DNA of 64,000 nt from Iocasia fonsfrigidae (GCF_017751145.1 NZ_CP046640.1:2088137-2152136), one strand, 5' to 3'; counted from the stretch's first letter, positions 1 to 8,954 are shown. The notes: a model not told the origin generated them from the letters alone. Numbers and translations: made by a program.

Positions 1-36
1 AATAGAGCAAAACAATAGATAATAGGGGGTTTTTAT

Positions 37-546
37 ATGTTAGTAGAAGTTGGGTATAATGATTATGCAGAAGAAATGTTAGATAACCTGGAAAAAGGAG
101 GCTTTCTTATTGTTGCTAATGAAAATAAAGTTAATACAATGACAATCGGTTGGGGGAGTCTAGCTTATATCTGGGGTAAACCTGTTCTTATGGTAATGGT
201 GCGAAAATCCCGTTACACCTTTCAGCTTATAGAAAACACTAATGAATTTTCAGTAAGTATTCCTTTTGAGGGTAAGATGAAAAAAGAATTAACATTCTGT
301 GGAACAAAATCAGGTAAAGACTATGATAAGATAGCAGAGTGTAATCTTGAATTGTTAAAAGGTACTAAAACTAATACCCCACTAATTGCCGGTTGTCAAC
401 TTCATTATGAGTGCCAGATCTGCTATAAACAAGAGATGGCTCCTGCAAATCTAATCAATAGTTTTCAGGATTCATGGTATGCTGATAATGATTATCATAC
501 ACTATATTTTGCTGAAATTATCGGCAGTTATCTTGACAAGAATTAA
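37..546 (+). CDS. flavin reductase-like FMN-binding protein
   Basis: A 169-residue protein with the general shape of the flavin-reductase-like (split-barrel FMN-binding) family: an N-terminal strand region (GGFLIVANENKVNTMTIGWG) followed by a pattern like 'KPVLMVMVRKSRYTFQLIE', where such proteins bind FMN and hold the 'sR.T..li..n..F.vs.P' signature. Members reduce flavins with NAD(P)H or act as small FMN-dependent reductases in the cytoplasm. Several cysteines sit in the second half. The ATG at 37 follows a GGGGG ribosome site at a normal distance. It is followed on the same strand by the YyaL-like gene. The family call is good; the substrate is unknown. Confidence 0.8.
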   Translation: MLVEVGYNDYAEEMLDNLEKGGFLIVANENKVNTMTIGWGSLAYIWGKPVLMVMVRKSRYTFQLIENTNEFSVSIPFEGKMKKELTFCGTKSGKDYDKIAECNLELLKGTKTNTPLIAGCQLHYECQICYKQEMAPANLINSFQDSWYADNDYHTLYFAEIIGSYLDKN

Positions 547-631
547 TATTATTTAGAATTAGTTTTTAAAATTACATCAAGGTATATTAAACCTCCTATT
601 GAAGGATAATACTGATAGGGGGTGTTTTTTT

Positions 632-2701
632 ATGACTACAAAAACTAAAAGAAATGCAAATCACTTAATAAATGAAAAATCTCCATATTTATTACAACAT
701 GCTTTTAATCCAGTTAATTGGTATCCCTGGAATAAAGAGGTTTTTAAAAAGGCCAAAAACAAAGATAAACCTATTTTCCTCAGTATTGGATATAGTACCT
801 GCCACTGGTGTCATGTAATGGCCCATGAATCCTTTGAAGACTTTGAAGTAGCACGTTTAATAAATGATACATTTCTTGCTATTAAAGTTGACCGTGAAGA
901 ACGACCAGATATTGATAATATTTATATGGATGTCTGTCAGTTAATAACCGGGAGTGGTGGCTGGCCTTTAACAATTTTTATGACAGCAGATAAAAAACCC
1001 TTTTATGCTGCTACCTACCTCCCTAAAGATAGCCATTATAATCGGATAGGACTCCTGGAATTAATACCAAAGATAAAGGAATTGTGGAAAAACAAAAAGA
1101 ATGAATTATTAAATTCAGCTGATAAAGTAAGTGGGATTTTAGTAGAAAAAAATAAAATAGGAATAAAAAAAGAACTAAATTCCAATATTCTTGCTAAAAC
1201 CTATCAAATTTTAGAGAGTCATTTTGATGAAGAATACGGTGGTATTGGAATAAAGCCTAAATTTCCAACACCTCAGCAATATTCTTATTTATTAAGATAC
1301 TGGTATAGTACAAATAAAGAAAGGGCCCTAGAAATATCAGAAAAAAGCTTGTTAGCAATGAGAGCCGGGGGGATCTATGACCACCTTGGATATGGTTTTC
1401 ATAGATATGCTACAGATAGAAAGTGGTTATTACCACACTTTGAAAAAATGCTCTATGACCAAGCTATGATTGTTTATACCCTGGTTGAATTATATCAGAT
1501 AAATAGTAGTAATATTTATGCCAGAACTATTAAGGAAATAATTGATTATTTAAAGGGTAAAATGTTAGCAGCTGAAGGTGCTTTCTATTCAGCAGAAGAT
1601 GCTGATAGTGAAGGAGAAGAGGGGAAATATTATCTGTGGTTTGAAGAAGAACTCAAGGATATTTTAGGTGAAAATTCAAGTGAATTTCTGGATATATACC
1701 AAATAAAAACTGATGGTAATTTTCATGAAGAAAGCACTGGTCTAAAAACAGGTAGAAATATTCTGCACCTGGCAAACCCGCTAACTAATGATTCTGTATT
1801 TAAGGAAATTGATAAATTTACGGAGGAAAGAGAAAAATTACTTTCCAGCAGAGAGGAAAGGGTTCCACCGGAAAAGGATGACAAAATACTAACTGACTGG
1901 AATGGGCTAATAATTGCTGCCCTGGCCAGAGCAGGTTTTGTCTTAAAGCGGGTGGAATATATCAATCTGGCAAAGGGGGCTGCTGATTTTATTTTAGAAA
2001 AATTATATCAAGATGAAGAATTACTACATAGATACCGTAGTGGGGATTCTTCATTAAGAGCTAATATCGATGATTATGCTTTTTTGATCTGGGGATTGAT
2101 TGAATTATATAATAGTACTTTTGATAGTCAATATCTTGAATCTACTTTAAAGTTAAATAAAAAGATGATTAAATTATTTTGGGATAATCAAGATGGAGGA
2201 TTTTTCTTTACTGTAGAAAATAATCAGGATTTAATACTAAGGAGTAAGGAAATATATGATGGAGCAGTTCCTTCAGGTAATTCTATAGCACTCTGGAATT
2301 TAATAAGACTAAGCCATATAACTGGTAATAAAGACTATGAAAAAAAGGCTTATAGTTTAATAAATTGTTTTGCAGAAAAAGTAGAAGAAAATCCTGCTGC
2401 TTACTGCCAATTTTTAATTGCTTTCAATTCATTACAGGAATCTTATTTTGATCTAGTAATTGTCGGAGAGAAGAAAGACAGGAATACACAGGAAATACTC
2501 GACTATTTTAGAAATAATTACTTTCCTAACCTACAGATTATCCTGAAAGAATCCAACAGGGATAAAATAAATGAATTTGCTCCATTTATTAAAGAATATG
2601 AAAAAAAGAATGGACAGACAACCATATACCTTTGTAAAGATTATTCCTGTAAATTACCTACAAACAAGCTAGCAGATATAAAAGAGATATTAAATAATTA
2701 A
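632..2701 (+). CDS. YyaL/DUF255-type protein: thioredoxin-like domain fused to a six-hairpin glycosidase-like domain
   Basis: About 689 residues, the usual length for this conserved family (bacterial YyaL, eukaryotic SPATA20). The N-terminal ~180 residues form the DUF255 thioredoxin-like domain, with the redox-type motif STCHWCHVM (Cys57 and Cys60) and NPVNWYPW upstream. The rest matches the alpha/alpha toroid part, with segments such as [14 protein letters not shown] and [14 protein letters not shown]. Its biochemical role is not established. I chose the ATG at 632, which has a GGGGG site just before it, over a TTG at 599 that has no such site and would add an atypical extension. It is probably a single-gene unit or follows the flavin reductase. 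No frameshift was seen. Confidence 0.9.
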   Translation: MTTKTKRNANHLINEKSPYLLQHAFNPVNWYPWNKEVFKKAKNKDKPIFLSIGYSTCHWCHVMAHESFEDFEVARLINDTFLAIKVDREERPDIDNIYMDVCQLITGSGGWPLTIFMTADKKPFYAATYLPKDSHYNRIGLLELIPKIKELWKNKKNELLNSADKVSGILVEKNKIGIKKELNSNILAKTYQILESHFDEEYGGIGIKPKFPTPQQYSYLLRYWYSTNKERALEISEKSLLAMRAGGIYDHLGYGFHRYATDRKWLLPHFEKMLYDQAMIVYTLVELYQINSSNIYARTIKEIIDYLKGKMLAAEGAFYSAEDADSEGEEGKYYLWFEEELKDILGENSSEFLDIYQIKTDGNFHEESTGLKTGRNILHLANPLTNDSVFKEIDKFTEEREKLLSSREERVPPEKDDKILTDWNGLIIAALARAGFVLKRVEYINLAKGAADFILEKLYQDEELLHRYRSGDSSLRANIDDYAFLIWGLIELYNSTFDSQYLESTLKLNKKMIKLFWDNQDGGFFFTVENNQDLILRSKEIYDGAVPSGNSIALWNLIRLSHITGNKDYEKKAYSLINCFAEKVEENPAAYCQFLIAFNSLQESYFDLVIVGEKKDRNTQEILDYFRNNYFPNLQIILKESNRDKINEFAPFIKEYEKKNGQTTIYLCKDYSCKLPTNKLADIKEILNN

Positions 2702-2720
2702 ATAATTAAATAATTAAATT
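2691..2720 (+). repeat. short 8-bp tandem repeat at the end of the yyaL-like gene
   Basis: The unit TAAATAAT occurs three times head to tail, then decays (taaatt). It overlaps the last codons and stop of the preceding gene, so several in-register stop codons follow one another. Probably simple slippage of AT-rich sequence. Confidence 0.7.
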
Positions 2721-2774
2721 AAGTAAAAACTGCCATGTTTCAATATATCCTACCAATATCAGTTATGATAATCT

Positions 2775-2803
2775 TTGAAATATTATTTTAATCCTGTTAT
2801 AAT
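2775..2803 (+). promoter_or_regulatory. probable sigma-A promoter of the PF09818-like ATPase gene
   Basis: A -35 box TTGAAA (2775-2780) and a -10 box TATAAT (2798-2803) are separated by exactly 17 bases, about 57 bases before the ATG at 2860. This is a close match to the housekeeping promoter consensus. Confidence 0.65.
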
Positions 2804-2859
2804 AATTAATAAAATATCCCAATTATATATTTTGTATTTATACGGAGGTTAGATTTAAA

Positions 2860-4590
2860 ATGATGAACAAAGAACATCTTTATAAAGAATTAAACAATAT
2901 TGATGGAAGGGGTTATAAGGCCTATAGGCAGATTCAAAACAACTACTATGACTTTGGCAAATTTATAATCGGAATTCCTTATGTCCAGGGTGACCCCTAT
3001 GCAAGTCCATCCAGTGTAATTATAAAAACCAAGGGGAAAATAAAAGATTTTCCGGAGTGGCTCTTTGAAAATGAAATTAGGCTTCAAGCTGTTGAAGATT
3101 ACCTGACCAGGGTTATTACAAATAATATAAAAAAATATGCCCGTGGTAATAGAGGATCAGGAAAAAGTGGAAGGATAAATATTGTCCATACCGGGCAGGA
3201 AGTTATAAAAAGGACATCAGTAGAATTTAGCAGAGATTACATAGAAGCCCGTTTAACAGTCGGTCTACCAGCTAAAGGCAGACGAGTACTTGGACACCAG
3301 GCACAGGATCTCTTTTTTAAAGAAATACCTAAGATTGCTGAAAATAGCCTCTTTTTAGCCAATATAAATCAGCAAGCCTTAGAAAATCATGTGAGGGTTG
3401 TTGAAGATCAACATGTCTTAAGGGAATTATTGTCTTCACAGGGCTTGCTGGCCTTTATTGCTGATGGTTCTATCTTACCCCGGAGAAGTGGTGTTGATGA
3501 TCGGCCGCTAAGCAGTAATAAAGTCGTTCCCTTTCAATCACCTGCAGAATATGAATTAAGCTTTAAACTACCTCACAAAGGTGAAATCAAAGGTATGGGT
3601 ATTAAAGAAGGTATTACCCTGATAGTCGGTGGAGGTTATCACGGCAAATCAACACTTTTAAATGCCATTGAAAGAGGGGTTTATAATCATATCCCAGGTG
3701 ATGGACGGGAATATGTGGTTACCCGCCATAGTGCCTTTAAAATAAGGGCTGAAGACGGCCGCAGGGTAGAACGGGTTGATATCAGTCCATTTATAAATAA
3801 TCTACCCCAGGGAGAGACAACTAAAGACTTCTCAACAGATAATGCCAGTGGTAGTACATCACAGGCTGCCAATATAATAGAGGCCCTGGAATTAGGTGCA
3901 GGTGTTTTATTAATAGACGAAGATACCTGTGCTACTAACTTTATGATCCGTGATGCCAGGATGCAGAAACTTGTTGCAGATAAAAATGAACCGATTACAC
4001 CCTTTATTGATAAAGTTAAACCACTCTATAATGAACACAATGTTTCTACTATCCTGGTTGTCGGTGGAGCCGGAGATTATTTTGATGTTGCAGATCGGGT
4101 TATAATGATGAATAAATACAGACCTATTGCCGTAACTGAAGAGGTTAAAGATATAGCCAGTAAATTACCTACTAAACGTGAAAGTAAGCTTAATACTTCT
4201 TTCGGCCAGATATGTCAACGTATTCCAGAACCAGCAAGCATTAATCCACGGAAAAAGGGACGGATAAAAGTTAAAACCCATGGTATGGATACAATCCAAT
4301 TCGGGAGAGAAAATATTGATCTTTCTTACCTGGAACAACTAGTCAATCAGGAACAAAGCAAAACTATTGCCGATATCTTAACTTATGCCATTACAAATGA
4401 TATTATAGATGGGCAAAGAACTATTAGGGAGATACTAGACAGAATATATGAGCACCTCCAGCAGAAGGGCCTTAAGATTATTTCTCCTTTTAATAGTCCC
4501 GCTGGGGCTTACGTTTTGCCACGACCATATGAAGTAGGTGGCGCCTTAAACCGCCTGCGTTCACTTAAAATTAAAGATATTATCTACTGA
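2860..4590 (+). CDS. predicted ATPase of the ABC class (PF09818-like)
   Basis: A 576-residue soluble protein recognised as the stand-alone 'ATPase of the ABC class' family by its full-length layout. The P-loop variant VGGGYHGKSTLLNAIE lies near residues 255-271 and the Walker B segment GVLLIDEDTCATNFM near 347-361, with the typical DxDTCATNFMIRD follow-up. There are no transmembrane segments and no partner permease, so it is not a transporter subunit. The physiological role of the family is unknown. The ATG at 2860 has a GGAGG site (tacggaggttagat), although a second ATG follows at once. It is monocistronic: promoter just upstream, and the next gene is convergent after a 417-base gap. Confidence 0.85.
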   Translation: MMNKEHLYKELNNIDGRGYKAYRQIQNNYYDFGKFIIGIPYVQGDPYASPSSVIIKTKGKIKDFPEWLFENEIRLQAVEDYLTRVITNNIKKYARGNRGSGKSGRINIVHTGQEVIKRTSVEFSRDYIEARLTVGLPAKGRRVLGHQAQDLFFKEIPKIAENSLFLANINQQALENHVRVVEDQHVLRELLSSQGLLAFIADGSILPRRSGVDDRPLSSNKVVPFQSPAEYELSFKLPHKGEIKGMGIKEGITLIVGGGYHGKSTLLNAIERGVYNHIPGDGREYVVTRHSAFKIRAEDGRRVERVDISPFINNLPQGETTKDFSTDNASGSTSQAANIIEALELGAGVLLIDEDTCATNFMIRDARMQKLVADKNEPITPFIDKVKPLYNEHNVSTILVVGGAGDYFDVADRVIMMNKYRPIAVTEEVKDIASKLPTKRESKLNTSFGQICQRIPEPASINPRKKGRIKVKTHGMDTIQFGRENIDLSYLEQLVNQEQSKTIADILTYAITNDIIDGQRTIREILDRIYEHLQQKGLKIISPFNSPAGAYVLPRPYEVGGALNRLRSLKIKDIIY

Positions 4591-4676
4591 TGATTAAGCC
4601 AAGCCTCAGCCGATAAAAACTATTCATAGTTTTATTTTCCTTTATTATATTTTCTTTATTTTCTAAACATAATAAA

Positions 4677-4923
4677 TTATCCACAATCATTTGAATTTAT
4701 CCACATTTTTCCGTGAGATATCCACAGTTTAATGTTATTTTCGCAAAATAAGTATTTTGCGAAGTTTTATTGAGAGAATATTCGACAGGGATTATCTTTT
4801 TTATTGTGCAAAACAATAAAATATTTTGTCTTTTAATTGTCATAAGGTATATATTATAGTAGTTTATATATTAATTAAGCTTTTTCTGTTGTCAAATCTT
4901 AAGATATAAACTCCTGTGGATAA
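4677..4923. other. cluster of DnaA-box-like sequences in an AT-rich gap
   Basis: The gap between 4590 and 5008 has no gene. It holds two perfect DnaA-box consensus nonamers TTATCCACA (4677-4685, 4697-4705), a one-mismatch copy ATATCCACA (4718-4726) and an inverted copy TGTGGATAA (4915-4923). The first three are spaced 20-21 bases apart, about two helix turns, in the same orientation. This is the layout used for cooperative DnaA binding. The flanking genes converge here and no dnaA or dnaN is visible, so a primary oriC is unlikely. Titration or regulatory binding is an alternative. Function is inferred only. Confidence 0.5.
4740..4763. repeat. 24-bp perfect palindrome
   Basis: TTCGCAAAATA and its exact complement TATTTTGCGAA flank a two-base centre (AG). 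It lies 13 bases after the third DnaA-like box. The near-zero spacer favours a dimeric protein-binding site over an RNA hairpin. The binder is unknown. Confidence 0.6.
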
Positions 4924-4948
4924 TTATCTCTCTTTTCTCTAAAAATAA

Positions 4949-4991
4949 AGAGAAAATAATCCTTTATCTTACTATAAGGATTATTTTCTCT
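4949..4991 (-). terminator. terminator-like inverted repeat downstream of the yneA-like gene
   Basis: A 14-base perfect stem AGAGAAAATAATCC (4949-4962) pairs with 4978-4991, directly after the minus-strand gene ending at 5008. Extra pairing extends into the loop. A competing, shorter pairing exists between TTTTCTCT (4933-4940) and AGAGAAAA (4949-4956). Confidence 0.55.
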
Positions 4992-5007
4992 GATTTATTA
5001 TTTGATT

Positions 5008-5313
5008 TTATTGTGGCACTTTAATTTCTTGTCCAGGTTGTAATATTACACTTTCTAAAGAATTCGCCTTCTTAATTTTATTTACAATTTTCCTTAAATC
5101 ATCATTCCTATCATTGTAGTTTCTGGCAATACTCCATAATGTATCCCCTTTCTTGACAATTACCTTTTCCATAACAAGGGTTTTACTACCATATGAAACA
5201 AGGTTAATAAATAGTAATAAGAAAATAACTGCTGAAATAAACAGCACTTTTCTTAAATGTTTTTTCTTAGTCAAAGACCTCTTATATGTATTTTTAGTCT
5301 TTAGATAGTACAT
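5008..5313 (-). CDS. yneA: YneA-like SOS cell-division inhibitor (membrane anchor plus LysM)
   Basis: About 101 residues: a short basic N-terminus, one membrane segment (about 23-41, VLFISAVIFLLLFINLVS) and a C-terminal LysM domain (about 51-100, VKKGDTLWSIARNYNDRNDD...LQPGQEIKVP). This is the architecture of Bacillus YneA, which blocks division during the SOS response and is encoded divergently from lexA, as here. The ATG at 5313 is preferred because a GGGGGG ribosome site lies 6 bases upstream; the upstream TTG (5331) and ATG (5319) overlap that site. The promoter carries two LexA-type boxes, one in the -35/-10 spacer and one after the -10. The sequence alone would only say LysM membrane protein; context supports YneA. 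Confidence 0.8.
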   Translation of the reverse strand: MYYLKTKNTYKRSLTKKKHLRKVLFISAVIFLLLFINLVSYGSKTLVMEKVIVKKGDTLWSIARNYNDRNDDLRKIVNKIKKANSLESVILQPGQEIKVPQ

Positions 5314-5342
5314 TTTCATCCCCCCAAACAAACTTGTGTACT

Positions 5343-5396
5343 AAACAAATGTTCCTTTATATTCATATTATAACAGAACATTTGTTTTTTTGTCAA
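5343..5396 (-). promoter_or_regulatory. yneA promoter with two LexA boxes
   Basis: On the minus strand, -35 TTGACA (5391-5396) and -10 TATAAT (5367-5372) are 18 bases apart. The box GAACATTTGTTT lies in the spacer (5376-5387), and a second copy in inverse sense lies downstream of the -10 (5343-5354). The recA promoter has the same arrangement with the identical 12-mer. Firmicute LexA operators are GAAC-N4-GTTC-like, so repression by LexA is a strong inference. Confidence 0.8.
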
Positions 5397-5416
5397 GGGT
5401 GTGCCGGATTTTTCTT

Positions 5417-5455
5417 GAACGACTGTTTGCTATTTCTTGCCCTCTATGCTATAAT
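5417..5455 (+). promoter_or_regulatory. lexA promoter with overlapping LexA box
   Basis: -35 TTGCTA (5427-5432) and -10 TATAAT (5450-5455) are separated by 17 bases, about 79 bases before the lexA ATG. A GAAC-GACT-GTTT box (5417-5428) overlaps the first bases of the -35. It follows the same GAAC-N4-GTTT pattern as the yneA and recA boxes, which suggests autorepression. Confidence 0.7.
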
Positions 5456-5533
5456 ACTATATAGAAAATATAAATAGCTTATTTTTTTATACTTTATAAT
5501 TGTTTTAATGATAATCAAGGAGGTAAACATTCT

Positions 5534-6160
5534 ATGGAGGAATTAACAAACAGGCAGAAATCTATCCTTTCCTTTATTCAGGAGGAAATTCAAAATAAGG
5601 GTTATCCCCCTTCTGTTCGGGAGATTGGAGATGCAGTTGGTTTAAAATCACCCGCCTCAGTTCACAGTCACCTTAAAACTCTTGAAAAATATGATTACAT
5701 AAGGAGGGATCCCTCTAAACCACGAGCAATTGAGGTCCTTTATAATAAGGATGGTATTGAAAATGTGAATAAAGAAATGATTGATATACCATTAGTAGGT
5801 ACAGTTACTGCAGGGGCCCCAATACTGGCTGAAGAAAATATTGAAGACTTTTTCCCTGTACCAGTACAGTTTCTAAGCAGTTCTGCTAAAGACCTTTTTA
5901 TGTTAGAGATAAGTGGAGAAAGTATGATTGAAGCAGGCATCTATGATGGTGATTATGTTATTGCTCAACGTCAGAACTATGCCAATAATAAAGATATTAT
6001 CATTGCTTTACTTGAAGAAGGTGCTACTGTCAAACGTTTTTTTAAAGAAAAAAATTATATACGTTTACAACCTGAAAACAAGACAATGGAACCAATTATA
6101 GTTCCAGATGTATACATACTTGGTAAAGTAATAGGCCTTTACCGCAGGTTTGTAAGTTAA
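5534..6160 (+). CDS. lexA: LexA repressor, self-cleaving S24-type
   Basis: A 208-residue cytoplasmic SOS repressor. Residues 1-65 form the winged helix ([20 protein letters not shown]...[21 protein letters not shown]). The self-cleavage bond is Ala93-Gly94 in [12 protein letters not shown]. The catalytic pair is Ser130 ([10 protein letters not shown]) and Lys167 (EGATVKRFF). All key residues are present and the length is normal. The ATG follows an AAGGAGG site. Divergent from yneA and ending at a strong shared terminator, so monocistronic. It is expected to repress yneA, recA and itself through the boxes in this window. Confidence 0.97.
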   Translation: MEELTNRQKSILSFIQEEIQNKGYPPSVREIGDAVGLKSPASVHSHLKTLEKYDYIRRDPSKPRAIEVLYNKDGIENVNKEMIDIPLVGTVTAGAPILAEENIEDFFPVPVQFLSSSAKDLFMLEISGESMIEAGIYDGDYVIAQRQNYANNKDIIIALLEEGATVKRFFKEKNYIRLQPENKTMEPIIVPDVYILGKVIGLYRRFVS

Positions 6161-6169
6161 TAAAATAAA

Positions 6170-6204
6170 AACAACCCTGGAACCACTTAATTTCCAGGGT
6201 TGTT
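6170..6204. terminator. bidirectional terminator between lexA and the ABC permease
   Basis: A 13-base perfect stem, AACAACCCTGGAA (6170-6182) with TTCCAGGGTTGTT (6192-6204), is flanked by an A-rich run on the left and a T-rich run on the right. It can therefore stop transcripts from both convergent genes. Confidence 0.9.
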
Positions 6205-6226
6205 TTTATTTTACATTACTTATAAT

Positions 6227-7057
6227 TTACCTCCATTTAATAATTGCCTTCTCTAAGATAAAAATAAGGTAATACATTAAACCAGCAATAATGCTTAAGA
6301 TAATAATACTCAGCATTACCATATGTAAATTAAACACCTGACCTCCATAAACTATCAAATATCCCAAACCAGCTTGCGAGACCAGGAATTCCCCAACTAT
6401 TGTACCTACCAGTGATAATCCAGTACTGACCTTGATTGTAGAAAAAATGGTTGGTATACTGGCCGGCAAAACCACTTTCAATAAGACTTGTTTCTTAGAT
6501 GCCCCAAGTGTTTTCAATAGTTTAATCTTATTACCCTCTACTTCATGAAAACCATTTATAAGCATTATTATTGTAATTACAATAGACACCAGAAGTGCCA
6601 TCATAATAATTGAAGTAGAATCATTTCCTAACCAGACTATTATTACTGGACCTAGAGCTACTTTAGGGATACTATTTAAGATAACTAAATAGGGTTCAAA
6701 GAGATTATATAAGAATTCTGACCACCAGAGTATTACTGCAGTGATTAGACCCAGAATAGTCCCTGATAAAAAACCAATAAAAACCTCTATCAAGGTTACT
6801 TTTATATGCAAAAACATTTTCCCATTCTGACACATATTAATAAACAGAGTCAATATTTTAGCAGGCCGGCTCATCAGAAAGGTATTAATTAATTCATAAT
6901 GGGCCAATAATTCCCAGCTTATAAAAAAAATTAATAGAATTGATATCTGAAGTAAACGAATAACAAATCTTTTTTTACGGAGATTAAAAAGATAATCTCC
7001 ATGGGCTTCGGTTTTAGCCTTAATGGCAAATATTTTATATAGTATTTTTTTAAACAT
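6227..7057 (-). CDS. ABC transporter permease, nitrate/sulfonate/taurine (SsuC/TauC) type
   Basis: A 276-residue integral membrane permease. There is a cytoplasmic N-terminus, then about six membrane segments, and the BPD_transp_1 EAA-like loop near TLGASKKQVLLKVVLPASIPTIF, where the ATPase docks. It is third in a minus-strand operon (binding protein, ATPase, permease) and overlaps the ATPase gene by 8 bases, indicating translational coupling. The family imports small anions or heterocycles such as aliphatic sulfonates, taurine, nitrate or pyrimidine precursors. The substrate cannot be read from the sequence. The ATG has an AAGGAG site. Confidence 0.88.
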   Translation of the reverse strand: MFKKILYKIFAIKAKTEAHGDYLFNLRKKRFVIRLLQISILLIFFISWELLAHYELINTFLMSRPAKILTLFINMCQNGKMFLHIKVTLIEVFIGFLSGTILGLITAVILWWSEFLYNLFEPYLVILNSIPKVALGPVIIVWLGNDSTSIIMMALLVSIVITIIMLINGFHEVEGNKIKLLKTLGASKKQVLLKVVLPASIPTIFSTIKVSTGLSLVGTIVGEFLVSQAGLGYLIVYGGQVFNLHMVMLSIIILSIIAGLMYYLIFILEKAIIKWR

Positions 7058-7814
7058 AAATGTCTAACTCCTTCCAGATATTATTAAAATATTCCTGGAA
7101 TTTTTTTACATTTCTCTTTTGAATTGGAGTTAATTTGCTGTCAAATTCTATATTAATCTCTTTTTTTATGACTGCAGGTCTATTAGATAATATAACAACA
7201 CGATCACCTAATGAAATAGCTTCTGCAATATCATGAGTTACCAGTATTACAGTCTTCTTATTATCTTTTAGGATACTGGCCATCTCTTCTTCCATAGTAA
7301 GTTTTGTTTGATAGTCAAGTGATGAAAACGGTTCATCAAGTAATAAAATATCTGGTTCCGGGGCAAGTGTTCTTGCCAGGGCTGCCCTCTGTCTCATCCC
7401 ACCTGATAATTCAGCTGGATAATGTCTAGCAAAATCCTCCAAACCATAAGTTTTCAGTAAATTCATTATCATATCATCTGTGTTTTTATTAACCATATTT
7501 TTTATCTCCAATCCTAGACTAACATTGGCAAAGACAGTACGCCATTCAAACAAATAGTCTTCCTGTAACATATAGCCAACGAGGGGGCATATATCCTTTA
7601 CTTCACCTTGATTAATATAAACACTACCATTATCAGGAGGAATTAAACCACTAATAATTGATAATAATGTAGTTTTCCCACAACCACTTGGCCCAACAAT
7701 ACTGATGAATTCATTTTCTTTTATTGCAAGATTAATTTCTTTTATTGCCAGGGTTTCTCCTTTTATAGAGAGATATTTTTTGGTAATACCATCAAGTCTA
7801 ATTATATAATCCAA
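7050..7814 (-). CDS. ABC transporter ATP-binding protein, nitrate/sulfonate type
   Basis: A 254-residue cytoplasmic ATPase with all motifs: Walker A GPSGCGKTT (41-49), the Q-loop region (GYMLQEDYLFEW), ABC signature LSGGMRQR, Walker B ILLLDEPFSSLD and the H-loop VTHDIAEA. It powers the neighbouring permease. The start is a TTG at 7814, supported by a GGGGGG site 7 bases upstream. It follows the binding-protein gene after 28 bases and overlaps the permease gene, so the three genes form one operon. Confidence 0.92.
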   Translation of the reverse strand: MDYIIRLDGITKKYLSIKGETLAIKEINLAIKENEFISIVGPSGCGKTTLLSIISGLIPPDNGSVYINQGEVKDICPLVGYMLQEDYLFEWRTVFANVSLGLEIKNMVNKNTDDMIMNLLKTYGLEDFARHYPAELSGGMRQRAALARTLAPEPDILLLDEPFSSLDYQTKLTMEEEMASILKDNKKTVILVTHDIAEAISLGDRVVILSNRPAVIKKEINIEFDSKLTPIQKRNVKKFQEYFNNIWKELDIYV

Positions 7815-7842
7815 GATAAATCCCCCCTGTTTTTATTTTGTT

Positions 7843-8847
7843 TTATTTTATAATTTCTATAGCTTTTCTGGCAAATTCAGTATTAACCACCATCTTATAA
7901 TCTACCTTTTCAGCTAATTCTCCGGCCATAATTATAATCTCTTCATAGTGTTCAAAGATTTCTTTTTCTATTAGTGGATTATTACTCCAGCTACCCTGTT
8001 CCTGGTAGCGTTGAATTACCCTGATTAATATATCTAAAGAAGTTTCTTCAAAATAGGATCCAATTAGTTCAGCAATTTCTTCAGGATTATGTTTCAAAAC
8101 CCATAATTGAGCCCTATAGATTGCATTAGTAAATCTTTGAATTATCTCTGGATTATCTTTGAGAAAACTGACTTTAGCCATATATACAGTATAAGGGACA
8201 TTTCCACCGGCCTTACCAAAAGATGCTACCGCATAGCCCTGTCCTGCGGCTTCAAGGGTAGAAGCTGCTGGTTCAAATAACTGTACAAAATCTCCCCTCC
8301 CACTTAGAAAAGCCCCTGCATTAGCAGTAAAATCAAGATTAGTAATTATTTCAACATCTTCACCAGGGATAATCCCCCTTTCCTTCAGAGAGTATTCTAA
8401 GACCATTTGTGGTGCTCCACCAGGCCTGTTGCCAATAATCTTTTTGTTGATTACATCTTCCCATTTAAAATCAGGCATAGGTTCTCTAGCTACAAGAAAT
8501 GAACCTGCTGTACTGGTTAGCTGGGCAAAATTAACAATAAAATCTTTGGCACCCTGTTCAAAGACATAGATGGAAGGTTCTGGACCAATTAGGGCAATAT
8601 CACCACTACCTGCCATAAGTGAAGCAGCGGCCTTATCACCACCCCAGGCAGTAAACAACTCAATATCTAACCCCTCATCCTGAAAAAATCCCTTCTCCAT
8701 TGCTATATATTGTGGTGCATAAAAGATTGAATGAACAACTTCAATAAGTCTAACAGGTTTAAGATCATTTTCTGCAGATAATACTTGACAATGAAAAACA
8801 GACAGTAACAATAAAACAAGAAAAAAAACAGAAATTTTCTTTATCAC
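7843..8847 (-). CDS. ABC transporter substrate-binding protein, SsuA/NMT1-like
   Basis: 334 residues. A cleavable signal peptide (hydrophobic 4-20, likely cut after Ala-25 in QVLSAEN) is followed by an NMT1/SsuA-type periplasmic-binding fold: VVHSIFYAPQYIAMEKGFF near the start, GSGDIALIGPEPS and NRPGGAPQMVLEY later. There is no clear lipobox, so it should be free in the periplasm, which fits a diderm cell. It begins with GTG after a GGGGGT site and is first in the importer operon. The ligand may be a sulfonate, taurine or a thiamine/riboflavin precursor. No TPP or FMN riboswitch was recognised upstream. Confidence 0.87.
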   Translation of the reverse strand: MIKKISVFFLVLLLLSVFHCQVLSAENDLKPVRLIEVVHSIFYAPQYIAMEKGFFQDEGLDIELFTAWGGDKAAASLMAGSGDIALIGPEPSIYVFEQGAKDFIVNFAQLTSTAGSFLVAREPMPDFKWEDVINKKIIGNRPGGAPQMVLEYSLKERGIIPGEDVEIITNLDFTANAGAFLSGRGDFVQLFEPAASTLEAAGQGYAVASFGKAGGNVPYTVYMAKVSFLKDNPEIIQRFTNAIYRAQLWVLKHNPEEIAELIGSYFEETSLDILIRVIQRYQEQGSWSNNPLIEKEIFEHYEEIIIMAGELAEKVDYKMVVNTEFARKAIEIIK

Positions 8848-8909
8848 TTAGATACCCCCTTTATTTATCTGTCAAGAATATTCTATGTAATAAAAGCCAG
8901 ATATGTGAA

Positions 8910-8935
8910 AAAAGACCTGTTACAACAGGTCTTTT
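8910..8935 (-). terminator. minus-strand terminator hairpin
   Basis: Stem AAAAGACCTG (8910-8919) pairs with CAGGTCTTTT (8926-8935), loop of 6. Read on the minus strand it is followed by a T-run. It lies downstream of the PHP gene and upstream of the importer operon, so it probably ends read-through from the PHP gene. Attenuation of the importer is an alternative. Confidence 0.7.
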
Positions 8936-8954
8936 AAGAAGAATATTTTTTGAG

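Noticed and set aside
4591-5007. This gap as the chromosomal replication origin
   Set aside because: DnaA-like boxes and AT-richness fit, but flanking genes converge rather than diverge, and dnaA, dnaN, recF or rpmH are absent. Kept only as a DnaA-box cluster.
8848-8909. TPP or other riboswitch upstream of the ABC importer
   Set aside because: No conserved aptamer blocks were found; only the terminator hairpin and structured element are present.
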